Positions 1 to 9,307 of a stretch of DNA of 64,000 nucleotides are shown here, piece after piece; the first letter of the stretch is position 1; every line of letters begins with the position of its first letter. The notes under the pieces were generated by a model. The model was given only the letters and a program-made list of their open reading frames with translations. It did not search any database and was not told the origin of the DNA. The DNA comes from Acinetobacter sp. ANC 3813 (lineage in GTDB: Bacteria > Pseudomonadota > Gammaproteobacteria > Pseudomonadales > Moraxellaceae): positions 1 through 64,000 of the forward strand of contig NZ_NEGK01000015.1 in the NCBI RefSeq assembly GCF_002135435.1. Reading direction: 5' to 3'. The position numbers and the translations under genes are program-made.

Positions 1-312
1 AAGGATCGCGCCGTCCATTTGAGCAGCACCAGTAATCATGTTTTTAACATAATCGGCGTGGCCCGGGCAGTCTACGTGTGCGTAGTGACGAATAACTGAG
101 TCATATTCTACGTGTGAAGTATTAATTGTAATACCACGTGCTTTTTCTTCAGGTGCAGAGTCGATTGCAGCGTAATCTTTCGCTTCGCCACCGAATTGTT
201 TTGCACATACAGTTGCAATTGCAGCTGTTAAAGTTGTTTTACCATGGTCAACGTGACCGATTGTGCCCACGTTTACGTGTGGCTTATTACGTTCAAACTT
301 AGCCTTAGCCAT
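1..312 (-). CDS. tuf: Elongation factor Tu, N-terminal part (cut by window edge)
   Basis: This is the first 104 residues of EF-Tu, the GTPase that delivers aminoacyl-tRNA to the ribosome. The translation starts [20 protein letters not shown]. It carries the P-loop GHVDHGKT, the switch I region around [12 protein letters not shown], and the [12 protein letters not shown] motif. The ATG is at 312. The C-terminal three quarters lie beyond position 1. It follows four tRNA genes in the same direction, the layout of the E. coli thrU-tyrU-glyT-thrT-tufB operon, so co-transcription with them is likely. Confidence 0.97.
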   Translation of the reverse strand, partial: MAKAKFERNKPHVNVGTIGHVDHGKTTLTAAIATVCAKQFGGEAKDYAAIDSAPEEKARGITINTSHVEYDSVIRHYAHVDCPGHADYVKNMITGAAQMDGAIL

Positions 313-459
313 GTTTATTTTCCTCGTTTACGTCGAACACAGTTACAAACAACTCAGTATCGACACATCGTGTAAAAAAATCAGACACCAAATACTTGAA
401 AAGCAGACTAATAAGCCTGCTTTTTAAAAACTTTGTAGATAATCTACTAAACTGTAATC

Positions 460-534
<75 letters not shown>

Positions 535-552
535 AAATATAAGAACTTAGAA

Positions 553-628
553 TGGAGCGGGAGACGAGGGTCGAACTCGCGACATGCAGCTTGGAAGGCT
601 GCCGCTCTACCAACTGAGCTACTCCCGC
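553..628 (-). tRNA. tRNA-Gly (TCC)
   Basis: On the minus strand the gene begins GCGGGAG and ends CTCCCGCTCCA. The anticodon loop CTTCCAA between GCAGC and GCTGC gives anticodon TCC. CCA is encoded. It is the third gene of the tRNA-tuf operon. Confidence 0.95.
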
Positions 629-666
629 ACGATGTTGGCACAATCCACTTCTAGAAGTCTTAAAAT

Positions 667-750
667 TGGTGGTGAGGGAAGGATTCGAACCTTCGAAACT
701 TTCGTAGCGGAGTTACAGTCCGCCCCCTTTGACCGCTCGGGAACCTCACC
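667..750 (-). tRNA. tRNA-Tyr (GTA)
   Basis: This minus-strand gene has acceptor stem GGTGAGG/CCTCACC, an encoded ACCA end, and anticodon loop CTGTAAC between GCGGA and TCCGC (anticodon GTA). The long variable arm and 84-nt length fit a class II tRNA-Tyr. Confidence 0.95.
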
Positions 751-804
751 ATTTTACACTTACTTCAGTGCTGTCCTTTACTTTAACGACTCAAACTTCT
801 AAGA

Positions 805-880
<76 letters not shown>

Positions 881-921
881 GTTTCTTAGTGTTTCGTACG
901 TTTCGTATCGGAACGGTGTGC

Positions 922-949
922 AGTTTAGCAAAACTCAGAATCCTTGCAA
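922..949 (-). promoter_or_regulatory. Promoter of the tRNA-tuf operon
   Basis: Read on the minus strand, TTGCAA (944-949) and TAAACT (922-927) are 16 nt apart. A GC-rich stretch (GCACACCG) lies just downstream, as expected at stable-RNA promoters under stringent control. The first tRNA starts about 40 nt further on. Predicted from sequence only. Confidence 0.55.
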
Positions 950-978
950 GTGTTTTTTTTTAAAAAACCGTCAAAAAC

Positions 979-2472
979 TCATAAAATCAATCCGTTTGAT
1001 GATAATTCAACCGCTTTGATCACTGCGCGAGCTTTTATTTGGGTTTCATTCCACTCTGATTCAGGGTTTGAGTCATAAACAACCCCTGCTCCCGCCTGAA
1101 CATAGACTTTATTTTCGCGGATTACGCAGGTTCTGATGGCAATAGACATATCCATTTCACCATGCCAGCCTAAATAACCGACAGCGCCGCCAAAAATTCC
1201 GCGTTTTACAGGTTCAACCTCGTCAATAATTTCCATGGCGCGGATTTTTGGCGCCCCAGAAAGCGTGCCTGCAGGGAATGTTGCTCTAAAAACATCCAAG
1301 GCATCCACATCATCACGCACTTCACCCTGCACATTCGACACAATATGCATGACATGTGAATAGCGCTCGATCACCATTTGATCAGTCACTTGAACTTTAC
1401 CGATTTTAGAAACACGCCCCACATCGTTTCGGCCCAAATCAATCAGCATTAAATGCTCTGCAATTTCCTTTTCATCAGACAGCAAGTCTTTTTCTAATGC
1501 CAAATCTTCTTCTTTGGTTTTACCGCGTGGGCGTGTGCCTGCCAGCGGACGCACCGTAGCAACACCATTTTCCAAACGCGATAAAATTTCTGGCGAAGAG
1601 CCGACTATATGAAAGGGCTGATCGTTCTCTAAAGTCTGTCCTTGCACAAGGAATAAGTATGGAGAAGGATTCAAATGGCGCAGCGCGCGGTAAACCTGCA
1701 GCGGATCTCCATCGAAATCAGAGACCATGCGGTGTCCTGGCACCACCTGCATCACATCACCCGCTTTTATGTATTCTTTGACTTTCGCAATAGATGCAAT
1801 AAATTCGTCATGCCCTGTCAGCGATTCAAAATGCGGCGCGGTATGCTTCTGCGCTTTCAGGCTCACGGGTGTAGCCAGCAGCTCTTCCAGTACATCCAGC
1901 TGCTGCTGCGCCTTGGCATAGGCATCACCATCCTGAACATCCGCATGCACAATTAAAAACAGCGTATCCTTTAAGTTATCAAAAACAATCACTGTTTTAG
2001 ACAGCATCATCCAGATATCCGGCAAGCCAACTGGATCAGCTTCAGGCACGTTATTTAAGCGCGGTTCGATATAGCGCACAGCGTCATAACCAAAGTAACC
2101 CACTAAACCGCCAGTGAAGCTCGGCAATGCAGGCAAATCCTGCTGCGTCGGCACGCGGTACTGCGCTTGAAAATCACGGATATATTGAAAAGGATCTGTA
2201 CATGGCTGCTGACTGGCGCTGCCGTCTGCATGCTGTACCGTCAGCACACCTGCATTGCATGAAAATACAGTGGACTCACCTAAACCAATAATGGAATAGC
2301 GCGCCCAGTTTTCTCCACCCTCTACAGACTCAAATAGATAAGCCTGTTTATGCGCTCTTAAGCGAGCAAAGACTGACAGTGGTGTTTCGGTATCCGCCAA
2401 ACGCTGACGGTATACAGGAATTAAGTTATAGCCTTGCGCTTTTAAATCATTGAATTGGTTTTGCGTGGTCAT
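979..2472 (-). CDS. trpE: Anthranilate synthase component I
   Basis: TrpE (497 aa) converts chorismate to anthranilate with a glutamine amidotransferase partner, the first step of tryptophan synthesis. The N-terminal half is the regulatory TrpE domain. The C-terminal half is the chorismate-binding domain, with IDLGRNDVGRV, TFPAGTLSGAPKIRAM and a GAGVVYDSNPESEWNE tail typical of the family. The start MTTQNQF is preceded by GAGA. No trpG is adjacent, so the glutaminase must be encoded elsewhere. The nearest gene upstream is gph, about 110 nt away on the same strand. No attenuator or leader peptide was seen. Confidence 0.96.
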   Translation of the reverse strand: MTTQNQFNDLKAQGYNLIPVYRQRLADTETPLSVFARLRAHKQAYLFESVEGGENWARYSIIGLGESTVFSCNAGVLTVQHADGSASQQPCTDPFQYIRDFQAQYRVPTQQDLPALPSFTGGLVGYFGYDAVRYIEPRLNNVPEADPVGLPDIWMMLSKTVIVFDNLKDTLFLIVHADVQDGDAYAKAQQQLDVLEELLATPVSLKAQKHTAPHFESLTGHDEFIASIAKVKEYIKAGDVMQVVPGHRMVSDFDGDPLQVYRALRHLNPSPYLFLVQGQTLENDQPFHIVGSSPEILSRLENGVATVRPLAGTRPRGKTKEEDLALEKDLLSDEKEIAEHLMLIDLGRNDVGRVSKIGKVQVTDQMVIERYSHVMHIVSNVQGEVRDDVDALDVFRATFPAGTLSGAPKIRAMEIIDEVEPVKRGIFGGAVGYLGWHGEMDMSIAIRTCVIRENKVYVQAGAGVVYDSNPESEWNETQIKARAVIKAVELSSNGLIL

Positions 2473-2582
2473 ACGGTTTCTCTATTTCTGTAGGCTTTAT
2501 TCAGTTCTGTTCAATTGCTGGACTGAGTTTCGCCATCGAAAAACCATTCTGCTGCTCATGTTTATTCCTTCAATGCACTGTA

Positions 2583-3251
2583 TTACGCAAGCAATTCCCG
2601 AAGATCATCAACCACCCATTGCGGCTGGCAATCCAGGATATTTTCACCATGATTATAGCCATAGCTGACCACAATACAATCAATACCCGCACGGCGCGCA
2701 GCCTCAACATCATTCGATGAGTCGCCCACCATCAAAATTTGCGCTTTTTCTGACTGATAATGCTCAGCGCAGTGTAGCAACTGGCGCGGATGCGGCTTAC
2801 GCTCTTCAAAACGGTCTCCGCCAATCACATCTGCAAAATAGCTGCTCAGACCGAGCGCATCGACAATAGTACGTGCGGGCAGTTCGGGTTTATTGGTCAC
2901 GCAAATCAGCGTCTTGCCTTGCGCCCTACCCCAATCCAAAAACTCCTGAATCCCTGTAAATAGCTGCGTATCCACACAAGGATCTGCATTATAAATTTTC
3001 AAGAATGTGTCCAGCAAATGCTGATGCTGCGCTGCATCCACCACACCTGTAATGTGCTGCAATACACTATGGCAAAAAATAGAAGTGCCTTTACCCACCC
3101 AAACCCGCACCTGCGCTTCAGTGACCAGCGGAAGCTGCAAAGCATTCAAGCTCATGTTCATTGCGCGGTATAAATCTGCAGCAGAGTCCACCAGTGTGCC
3201 GTCCAGATCAAATAATATCAGCTGTTTTTCTGCAAGATTCAGATTTGACAT
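2583..3251 (-). CDS. gph: Phosphoglycolate phosphatase (HAD family)
   Basis: This 222-aa HAD hydrolase removes phosphate from 2-phosphoglycolate, a product of DNA 3'-end repair and side reactions. Motif I is LFDLDGTLVDSA near residue 14, motif II is VTNKPE, and the acidic motif is VGDSSNDVEAARRAG. The cap domain lies between motifs I and II. GAGGAATCT precedes the ATG at 3251. It lies upstream of trpE in the same direction, the gph-trpE pairing common in gammaproteobacteria. Related HAD sugar phosphatases cannot be excluded from motifs alone. Confidence 0.88.
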   Translation of the reverse strand: MSNLNLAEKQLILFDLDGTLVDSAADLYRAMNMSLNALQLPLVTEAQVRVWVGKGTSIFCHSVLQHITGVVDAAQHQHLLDTFLKIYNADPCVDTQLFTGIQEFLDWGRAQGKTLICVTNKPELPARTIVDALGLSSYFADVIGGDRFEERKPHPRQLLHCAEHYQSEKAQILMVGDSSNDVEAARRAGIDCIVVSYGYNHGENILDCQPQWVVDDLRELLA

Positions 3252-3345
3252 AGATTCCTCTTTTTCACTTATCTTTCATATTTTAATGGCGTTAAAACGG
3301 CAAAGGCATGCGATTGCATGCCCTTCATTGCAGTCCGTACAGGGC

Positions 3346-4047
3346 TTATTTCATCAATAGCCACGCAATAACCGCTAAAACAATAATTACAATCAGACTA
3401 ATGAGACCAATAGAGGCATTTTTTTGCGTTTCTTTTTCCTGCACAGCGCAATCGGCTGGCACTTCATTGAGGTCTGCCGTGCAGGCAGCAGGCGCATGCA
3501 CATCCACACCTTCCGGAATTGGCGCCGGCTTCGGCACACTTACATTTTGCGGCATGCCGTCACGGCTCAGCTGCATTCCGGCATGACGCTCCGCCAGCTC
3601 AGGTATGCCCTGATCATTCATACGCTGTGCAACGCTTTCCACTGGCGCTTCTGCCTGAGCTGTCTCAGAGACTGCAACGGCTTCTGAAGGCTGTACTACC
3701 ACTTCTGCTTGTGGTGCAGGTGCGGACGTTTGTTCTTCCGCATATTGTGCAGCCTGCGCTGGCTGCAATACTGAAAATTTAAGACTGGCAAATTGCACAA
3801 TGTCGCCTTCTTTCAATAAAGCTTCATTTTCAACACGCACATCATTTACAAAAGTGCCGTTTGAAGAGGTCAAATCCTGCACCCACAAAGCCTGCTCTCT
3901 TAAATGAAATGCTGCATGCTTGCGCGAAATTTCAGCCTGCGGCAATACGATATCTGCACTCTGATGACGGCCCACCAGCATATCTCGATCGATACTGATT
4001 TCCTGTCCAGTGTGTTCACCCGTAATTGCTTGTAATTTCCAAGTCAT
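3346..4047 (-). CDS. FHA-domain membrane protein next to gspD
   Basis: The 233-aa protein has an N-terminal forkhead-associated domain (about residues 8-95). It shows the usual GR, SRKHA and SSNGTFVN signatures for binding phosphothreonine peptides. A Pro/Ala/Gln/Glu-rich linker follows, and then one C-terminal hydrophobic helix (about 211-232) that would anchor it in the inner membrane with the FHA domain in the cytoplasm. It starts 11 nt after gspD and is probably co-transcribed with the secretion genes. A regulatory or assembly role in type II secretion is an inference from position; the ligand is unknown. Confidence 0.8.
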   Translation of the reverse strand: MTWKLQAITGEHTGQEISIDRDMLVGRHQSADIVLPQAEISRKHAAFHLREQALWVQDLTSSNGTFVNDVRVENEALLKEGDIVQFASLKFSVLQPAQAAQYAEEQTSAPAPQAEVVVQPSEAVAVSETAQAEAPVESVAQRMNDQGIPELAERHAGMQLSRDGMPQNVSVPKPAPIPEGVDVHAPAACTADLNEVPADCAVQEKETQKNASIGLISLIVIIVLAVIAWLLMK

Positions 4048-4058
4048 AGCAGCTAGCC

Positions 4059-6605
4059 CTATTGCGATTTTTGATTATCATAGCATATTGAATATCCTGA
4101 ACCATTATCACAGCTGGCAGCTTTTTTACTGCTCGCAGCTGCGCCAAAATAATCCTGAATATTGTCTGGCGTTAAGCGAATAATTTCATAAGGCTTAGAA
4201 GGCAAAGCCAGCGCTTGCGCTTTGACCGCTGCAGGCGCTTTAGCCGCAGCTGCTTTTTTCGGTGCTGGCGCAGACGCTTTAACAGTAACAGCAGGCTTTA
4301 CAGGAGCCGCTTTCGCAGCTGCAGGCTGAACTGGCGCAACTTGTGCAGGTACTGCAGCTGTATTTGCTTCCGCTTTTGGCGCAGCTTGCGATTCTGACCG
4401 CACTGGCGCTGTTTGGCGCTGCACCGGCGGTTCTATTGCAGTTGGCGTTGTGACTGCAGGCTGAGGCTGCACACCGCCTGAGGGCACAGACTGGTAAACA
4501 GGCTTAGGAGCATCCGCTGGCGTTTTTGATACCGGCACACGCTGCTGATAAATATCTTCTACATTTTCTGGCAGCTTGGCAAAATTACCATCTTCATCTA
4601 AAGCCAATTGCAGGCTATACAGCTGGCTGTAGCGCTGCTGTGACAGTTTACGCACATCTTTTGAATCACCGACAATGGTCGGGTGAATAAAGATCAATAA
4701 ATTGCGTTTCACGTTAGATTTGCCGTCTGAGCGGAATAAGCGGCCAATCCCAGGAATGGCGCCTAGACCCGGCACAGATTGGCGCGTATAGGCCGTATCG
4801 TCTGAAATCAAGCCGCCCAGCACAATAATTTGACCATGCTCAGCCAAAATGGAAGTTTTAATGGCGCGCTTGCTGGTCACCAAATCAGATGCTTGACCTT
4901 TATTGGCCTTAACATCAGAAACTTCCTGCTCCACCTCTAAACGCACCGAGCCGCCTTCACCAATATGCGGCACTACCTTCAAGGTCACACCCACATCTTT
5001 ACGCTCAATAGTCGTATAGGGATTGGCTGTGCCTGAAGAGCTGGTCGAAACCGAACCTGTAACAAAAGGCACGTTCTCGCCCACCACAATATAGGCTTCT
5101 TCATTATCCATGGTCAGAATAGACGGCGTAGACAACAGATTGGATTTGGTTTTTTCTTTTAAGGCTTGAATCATGGCGCCGTAGAGCTGGCGCGAACCAT
5201 CGGCATTTTCTTTATAGTCGCCCAATACAATAGATGTACCAGCACCCAGCGCACTACCCGCACCCGCTGCGCCGCCTGTCAAGAACCCAGCCGCAAGGCT
5301 TTTTAGACTTGAACCGATATTATCAAAGTTGATCAGGCCAATACCGCTGCTTAAATCACCCAGCGCCCACTGCACGCCAAGCTGATCTGCATCACTGCCT
5401 TCGACCTCAATAATTGCCGCTTCAATTAACACTTGCTGGCGGCGTATATCCAGCTGCTGAATTGCCACCTCAATTTCGCGCATCAATTGCGGATCCGCTT
5501 TGACCAGCAACGAGTTTTGCGTGGTGTCTGCGATAATGCTGACGCCGTTGCCGCTAAAACTGCTGATGCTGTTTTGATTCGAGTTGTTCGAACCTGAATT
5601 TAAATTAATGCCGGAAGATGTCCCAGATGATGATGAGTTATTGGAATTAGAGCCATTCAGCAAATTGCTGATCGCATTATTATTGTTATTGGAATTGGAT
5701 GAATTGGAATTATTTGAAGACGTGCTGACAGCTTGGCCGGTGACCAAGCCCTGTAAAATTTCTGCCAGATTTTTAGCGCTGGCATACTTTAAGCGAAACA
5801 CTTTTAAACCGCCTAAACGATTCGCAGATGGCACATCCAGCATTTCGATGGTTTGACGGATACGCTTGCGCGTATGGGTATCACCCTTAATTAAAATTCG
5901 ATTGGTTCGATTGTCTGCAATAATGCGCACACGCGAGCCTTTTAAATCTTTAGCTGCACCTGTAGAGGTCATGGACTCCAGCAGGCTGATCATTTCTTCT
6001 GCTTGACTGGACTGCAGATTGACCGCCTCAATATCATTTTGACCCGTACCATCCAAATTACGGATGATGGTTTCCAGCTGGTAAATATTGCTGGCGCGGT
6101 CTGAGACAATCAGCGCATTGGTGCCGCCCACGGCGGACAGATGCGCGAACTGCGGCATCAGCGGACGCAATGCTGGAATTAAATCATTGGCATTGGTATT
6201 TTCCAGCCAAATCACCCTTGTGACAATTTGATCGCCGGTTGCGCGGCTGCGCGCATCATAAGGAATGCCCGAGCTCTTTACATTGCTGTCTGGCACCAGC
6301 CGAATGGTATTGCCTGAGGGAATCGCCACGACACCGTTGACATTTAAAACCCCTAAAAACAGGTCATAAACTTCGCTTTTATTCAGCGCTTTATTGGAAA
6401 TGACGGTGACATTGCCGCGAACTCGCGGATCAACAGCAAAATTTTTGCCAGTAATATCGGCTACTTCATTAATAAACGCGGTTAAATCAGCATCCCGCAA
6501 ATTGATTTTCCAAGTTTGCGCATAGCTTGCAGTACTAACCATTGCAACCAACGGCGCTAAGGCATATGCGGCGAATATAGGACGATTATTATTTAATAAA
6601 GCCAT
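4059..6605 (-). CDS. gspD: Type II secretion system secretin GspD
   Basis: GspD forms the outer membrane channel of the type II secretion system. The 848-aa protein has a signal peptide (cleavage likely after SYA, residue 29), an N0 domain starting TWKINLRDADL, and repeated N1-N3 domains. The secretin core contains VPFVTGS and VPGLGAIPGIGRLFRS. Two features stand out. One is an Asn/Ser-rich low-complexity loop at about residues 293-345 inside the N3 region. The other is a long Pro/Ala/Lys-rich C-terminal extension (about 665-810) ending in a Cys-containing tail. AGGAAG precedes the ATG. It follows gspC by 38 nt in a gspN-gspC-gspD operon. Confidence 0.93.
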   Translation of the reverse strand: MALLNNNRPIFAAYALAPLVAMVSTASYAQTWKINLRDADLTAFINEVADITGKNFAVDPRVRGNVTVISNKALNKSEVYDLFLGVLNVNGVVAIPSGNTIRLVPDSNVKSSGIPYDARSRATGDQIVTRVIWLENTNANDLIPALRPLMPQFAHLSAVGGTNALIVSDRASNIYQLETIIRNLDGTGQNDIEAVNLQSSQAEEMISLLESMTSTGAAKDLKGSRVRIIADNRTNRILIKGDTHTRKRIRQTIEMLDVPSANRLGGLKVFRLKYASAKNLAEILQGLVTGQAVSTSSNNSNSSNSNNNNNAISNLLNGSNSNNSSSSGTSSGINLNSGSNNSNQNSISSFSGNGVSIIADTTQNSLLVKADPQLMREIEVAIQQLDIRRQQVLIEAAIIEVEGSDADQLGVQWALGDLSSGIGLINFDNIGSSLKSLAAGFLTGGAAGAGSALGAGTSIVLGDYKENADGSRQLYGAMIQALKEKTKSNLLSTPSILTMDNEEAYIVVGENVPFVTGSVSTSSSGTANPYTTIERKDVGVTLKVVPHIGEGGSVRLEVEQEVSDVKANKGQASDLVTSKRAIKTSILAEHGQIIVLGGLISDDTAYTRQSVPGLGAIPGIGRLFRSDGKSNVKRNLLIFIHPTIVGDSKDVRKLSQQRYSQLYSLQLALDEDGNFAKLPENVEDIYQQRVPVSKTPADAPKPVYQSVPSGGVQPQPAVTTPTAIEPPVQRQTAPVRSESQAAPKAEANTAAVPAQVAPVQPAAAKAAPVKPAVTVKASAPAPKKAAAAKAPAAVKAQALALPSKPYEIIRLTPDNIQDYFGAAASSKKAASCDNGSGYSICYDNQKSQ

Positions 6606-6643
6606 GAACTCTTATGCTTCCTAACCTGCTAGGTGATGACTCA

Positions 6644-7498
6644 TCACTTGAAATCCTGTTGTACGGTCATCACTTGATCACCACGTTTTATTTCCAGCTT
6701 CACCTGCCCTTCGCGGCGAGCTTGTTCTAATAATTGCACCTCTGTCAAGCCTGCACCGACACTTTGACCATTCATCGATACGATCTTGTCTCCAGGCTGC
6801 AAACCCAGCTTATTTCTTAATGCAGCCGGTGTGCGCGCTGTGACCTCAAAACCGCCGCCAGAAGAAGAGCTCACACCCATTTCCTGCATATACTGATCAC
6901 GGTTTTCCTGCATGCGCTGCACGGCTTGCCCTAAGGCATTCTGTGTTTGATTGCCGCTGGAGTCACTGGGCTGCACAGAGCTGTTCATTGATGGCGCTGA
7001 GGGCGCACCTGTGGGAACAATCGGCTGATTCAGCCCATTTTCAATGCCTTTAAAAGCCAGTTCGCGCACCGCGCCATTTGCGCTGCGCAAAAATACTTTA
7101 TCCCAATACACTTCGCTCAGTGTATAGGAAGAGCCTTCTACTGTCTCACCTACACGGTAACGTTCCGCAGTCTCATTGACTTTAATCACAGCCGATGAGA
7201 ACTGATTCGGATAGCCAACCACGACCCCTTGCAGCATCATATTCAGATTTTCATCTGCGCTTGAAGCGCGTCCAACTTCCTGAAATAAGGCAAATGAGCT
7301 GATATTCGGCACTTGCGGCTGCTGTGACCCCAATTCGACGCGGTCCATTTGCATCACCTGAGGCGGCGCAACCAGCAGCCAAAGCATAGACGCCACTTTC
7401 CAGCACAGACAAATGATCAGTACAGTGAGGGCAATTGGCGCCAGACGGTCTGTCGATTTCCAATTGTACTGTTTCAGCTTTTCTATCCAGTCATTCAT
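6644..7498 (-). CDS. gspC: Type II secretion protein GspC (PDZ)
   Basis: GspC links the inner membrane platform to the secretin. The 284-aa protein has a short cytoplasmic N-terminus, one transmembrane helix (about residues 20-44), a periplasmic homology region (about 60-150, containing LQGVVVG), a Ser/Gln-rich linker, and a C-terminal PDZ domain (about 205-284, with LGLQPGDKIVSMNGQSV). Its start codon shares one base with the gspN stop (TAATG), so translation is probably coupled. The PDZ domain supports GspC over shorter PulC variants with a coiled coil. Confidence 0.9.
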   Translation of the reverse strand: MNDWIEKLKQYNWKSTDRLAPIALTVLIICLCWKVASMLWLLVAPPQVMQMDRVELGSQQPQVPNISSFALFQEVGRASSADENLNMMLQGVVVGYPNQFSSAVIKVNETAERYRVGETVEGSSYTLSEVYWDKVFLRSANGAVRELAFKGIENGLNQPIVPTGAPSAPSMNSSVQPSDSSGNQTQNALGQAVQRMQENRDQYMQEMGVSSSSGGGFEVTARTPAALRNKLGLQPGDKIVSMNGQSVGAGLTEVQLLEQARREGQVKLEIKRGDQVMTVQQDFK

Positions 7499-8241
7499 TA
7501 TGAACCGCCTTTCAGCAAGGGCTGACGGCTGCTGATCACATAAGTGTCCAAACCTGCTTTTCCATCATAAGACGGGATATTCATTAATAAACGCTGCGTC
7601 AGCTGCACATCCAGCATCAGTTCTGCATCGAGCTGCAAATTTATCATTTTCTGTTCCCGCGCATCACGGACATCAATCTGCAGTTTGCCTTGATCATCGG
7701 TCAGCTTGCCGACCAGTGAAGGGACATTCATGCGGTCTTGACGCTGAGCAAAGGTATACAGCAATTCGCCGCCAGCCCATTGCAGCTGGCCATCCATTTT
7801 GCTGAAGCCTTGCTGCGGCTTATATTTGAGAGAAATATCTTTCAGCTGAATCGCGTTGCTTGGCCATTGCCAATCTGCCATTGCTTTTAACGTTTCTGGC
7901 GCAATTTGACCATTAAATGATTTGATCACTACAGTTTTACCTAAACCATAGCCAATAATGCCTTCCAGCTGCGTATTGCCGCTATGGATTTCCACATCTG
8001 CACCTGCGCGCAGCAGCAGCAAATCTAAAGGCCGTGTTTTCCAGCTGATTGAACCTTTCAGCTGGCCTTTATTCCAGTCCGCTTGCCCGCGCCAAATATT
8101 CCCGCTGACATTTTGCAGGCTTTGATTATTTTTATAAAATTTTGAAATCAGCCATGCCGCCGGCACCTGCAGCATAACGAAAATAAAAAATATGATGACC
8201 GCGAATAACAGCCATTTTACTTGTTTTGGCTTATCGCTCAT
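7498..8241 (-). CDS. gspN: Type II secretion protein GspN
   Basis: The 247-aa protein has one N-terminal membrane helix (VKWLLFAVIIFFIFVML) and a beta-rich periplasmic domain beginning NVSGNIWRG, matching the GspN family. GspN is an accessory part of type II secretion systems and is not always essential. It is the first gene of the gspN-gspC-gspD unit. The family assignment rests on the N-terminal pattern plus operon context. Confidence 0.83.
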   Translation of the reverse strand: MSDKPKQVKWLLFAVIIFFIFVMLQVPAAWLISKFYKNNQSLQNVSGNIWRGQADWNKGQLKGSISWKTRPLDLLLLRAGADVEIHSGNTQLEGIIGYGLGKTVVIKSFNGQIAPETLKAMADWQWPSNAIQLKDISLKYKPQQGFSKMDGQLQWAGGELLYTFAQRQDRMNVPSLVGKLTDDQGKLQIDVRDAREQKMINLQLDAELMLDVQLTQRLLMNIPSYDGKAGLDTYVISSRQPLLKGGS

Positions 8242-8340
8242 CCAACCCCAACCAATCTTTCAATTTTTTGCCCAATGACTCTATTTTCTTTTATAGACAC
8301 ATTATGCACACTTTTTCCGCACAGCCAATTCAAAGAGATA

Positions 8341-8368
8341 AAAAAACCAAGCAGTATTGCTTGGTTTT
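8341..8368 (-). terminator. Terminator after hns
   Basis: An 11-bp stem AAAACCAAGCA/TGCTTGGTTTT with a 4-nt loop is followed by a T-run on the minus strand, downstream of the H-NS gene. Confidence 0.8.
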
Positions 8369-8409
8369 CATAACTTAGACTGCCAATGTGACAGCCTAAT
8401 GACACCGTA

Positions 8410-8733
8410 TTAGATTAGGAAGCTTTCTAATTTAGCGCCTTTTTCCAGCTCAGCAACTAACCAGCGAGGCTGTTTGCCGCGGCCAGTCCAAGTATCTTCT
8501 GGGTTTGCCTTGCTGCGGTAGCGAGGCTCTACAGATTTACGCGTTGTTTTCTTACGCTTAGTTGCGCCAAATTCTAAAATTTGGTCAATGCTTAGACCTA
8601 CATTTTCTGCAATTGCAGAAATTTGATTATAAGCATCTTCAATTGCTTGATCTTTTTTAGATGCAATTAAAGCTTCCGCTTCTACTTGCAGCTTTTTAAG
8701 TTCTTCAACGGAAAGATTACTGATATCTGGCAC
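8410..8733 (-). CDS. hns: H-NS-type nucleoid protein
   Basis: This is a DNA-binding, gene-silencing nucleoid protein of 107 aa. It has an N-terminal oligomerisation helix region (about 1-60) and the C-terminal H-NS signature TWTGRGKQPRWL (about residues 83-94) that inserts into the minor groove of AT-rich DNA. The KRKKTTRKS linker is basic. I place the start at GTG 8733 because AGGAG lies 8 nt upstream. A longer reading from position 8811 adds 26 residues that lack a ribosome site and run through the predicted promoter. It has its own promoter and terminator. Confidence 0.9.
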   Translation of the reverse strand: MPDISNLSVEELKKLQVEAEALIASKKDQAIEDAYNQISAIAENVGLSIDQILEFGATKRKKTTRKSVEPRYRSKANPEDTWTGRGKQPRWLVAELEKGAKLESFLI

Positions 8734-8782
8734 GATATTAACTCCTAAAAAATTTGTTTTATTTTGTGTTTTAAACTCGCTC

Positions 8783-8811
8783 ATCATATTTATATTAATA
8801 TAAACATTCAA
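8783..8811 (-). promoter_or_regulatory. Promoter of hns
   Basis: On the minus strand, TTGAAT (8806-8811) and TATGAT (8783-8788) are separated by exactly 17 nt of very AT-rich sequence. Transcription would start near 8776, giving a leader of about 43 nt before the GTG start. Confidence 0.6.
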
Positions 8812-8878
8812 TATCCATTTAAGGATTTAAAACAATATTTCTACAGTTTTAACAAATTATTTTTTCAGTTATATTAAA

Positions 8879-9307
8879 TTAAATTTTATGCTGTACCCGC
8901 ATTTCTATTTGTTTTATTTTTTCCCGTATAATTTCCGGCATTGCAGTTTTCTGCATATTTACTTTATCTACGCAAACTATTACAGCTTCACCAATAGCAG
9001 CAGCTTTTTGCAGCTGCGTGCTCCATATTAAATAACTCATCCGTACTGCGCTATTTCTCAGCTCTTCAACACGTACACCTATTTTCAAATGATCTGGATA
9101 AAATATTGGATTTAAATATTTACACTGGCTGGATGCCACTACAGTCAAAACATCCTGATCTAAAATACCCAGTTCATCAAAATAGCAAATTCGGGCGCTT
9201 TCAATATAGCGGTAATATTGTACGTTATTTACATGGCCAAATGCATCCATGTCACCCCATGCAACATTTTGTTCATAAACCAATGGATAATCGTTTAGTT
9301 CAATCAT
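8879..9307 (-). CDS. Acyl-CoA thioesterase, hotdog fold (4HBT)
   Basis: The 142-aa protein matches the 4-hydroxybenzoyl-CoA thioesterase/YbgC style hotdog family. The active-site loop WGDMDAFGHVNNVQYYRYIE near residues 18-37 contains the catalytic Asp. It would hydrolyse acyl-CoA thioesters in the cytoplasm; the chain length is unknown. Its ATG shares one base with the hemY stop (TAATG), so it is translationally coupled to the heme operon, although no direct link to heme synthesis is known. Confidence 0.82.
   Translation of the reverse strand: MIELNDYPLVYEQNVAWGDMDAFGHVNNVQYYRYIESARICYFDELGILDQDVLTVVASSQCKYLNPIFYPDHLKIGVRVEELRNSAVRMSYLIWSTQLQKAAAIGEAVIVCVDKVNMQKTAMPEIIREKIKQIEMRVQHKI

Noticed and set aside
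2473-2582. Attenuator or leader peptide before trpE
   Set aside because: No Trp-rich short ORF or paired terminator/antiterminator was found.
8734-8811. N-terminal extension of the H-NS protein
   Set aside because: It passes through the predicted promoter; AGGAG supports GTG 8733.
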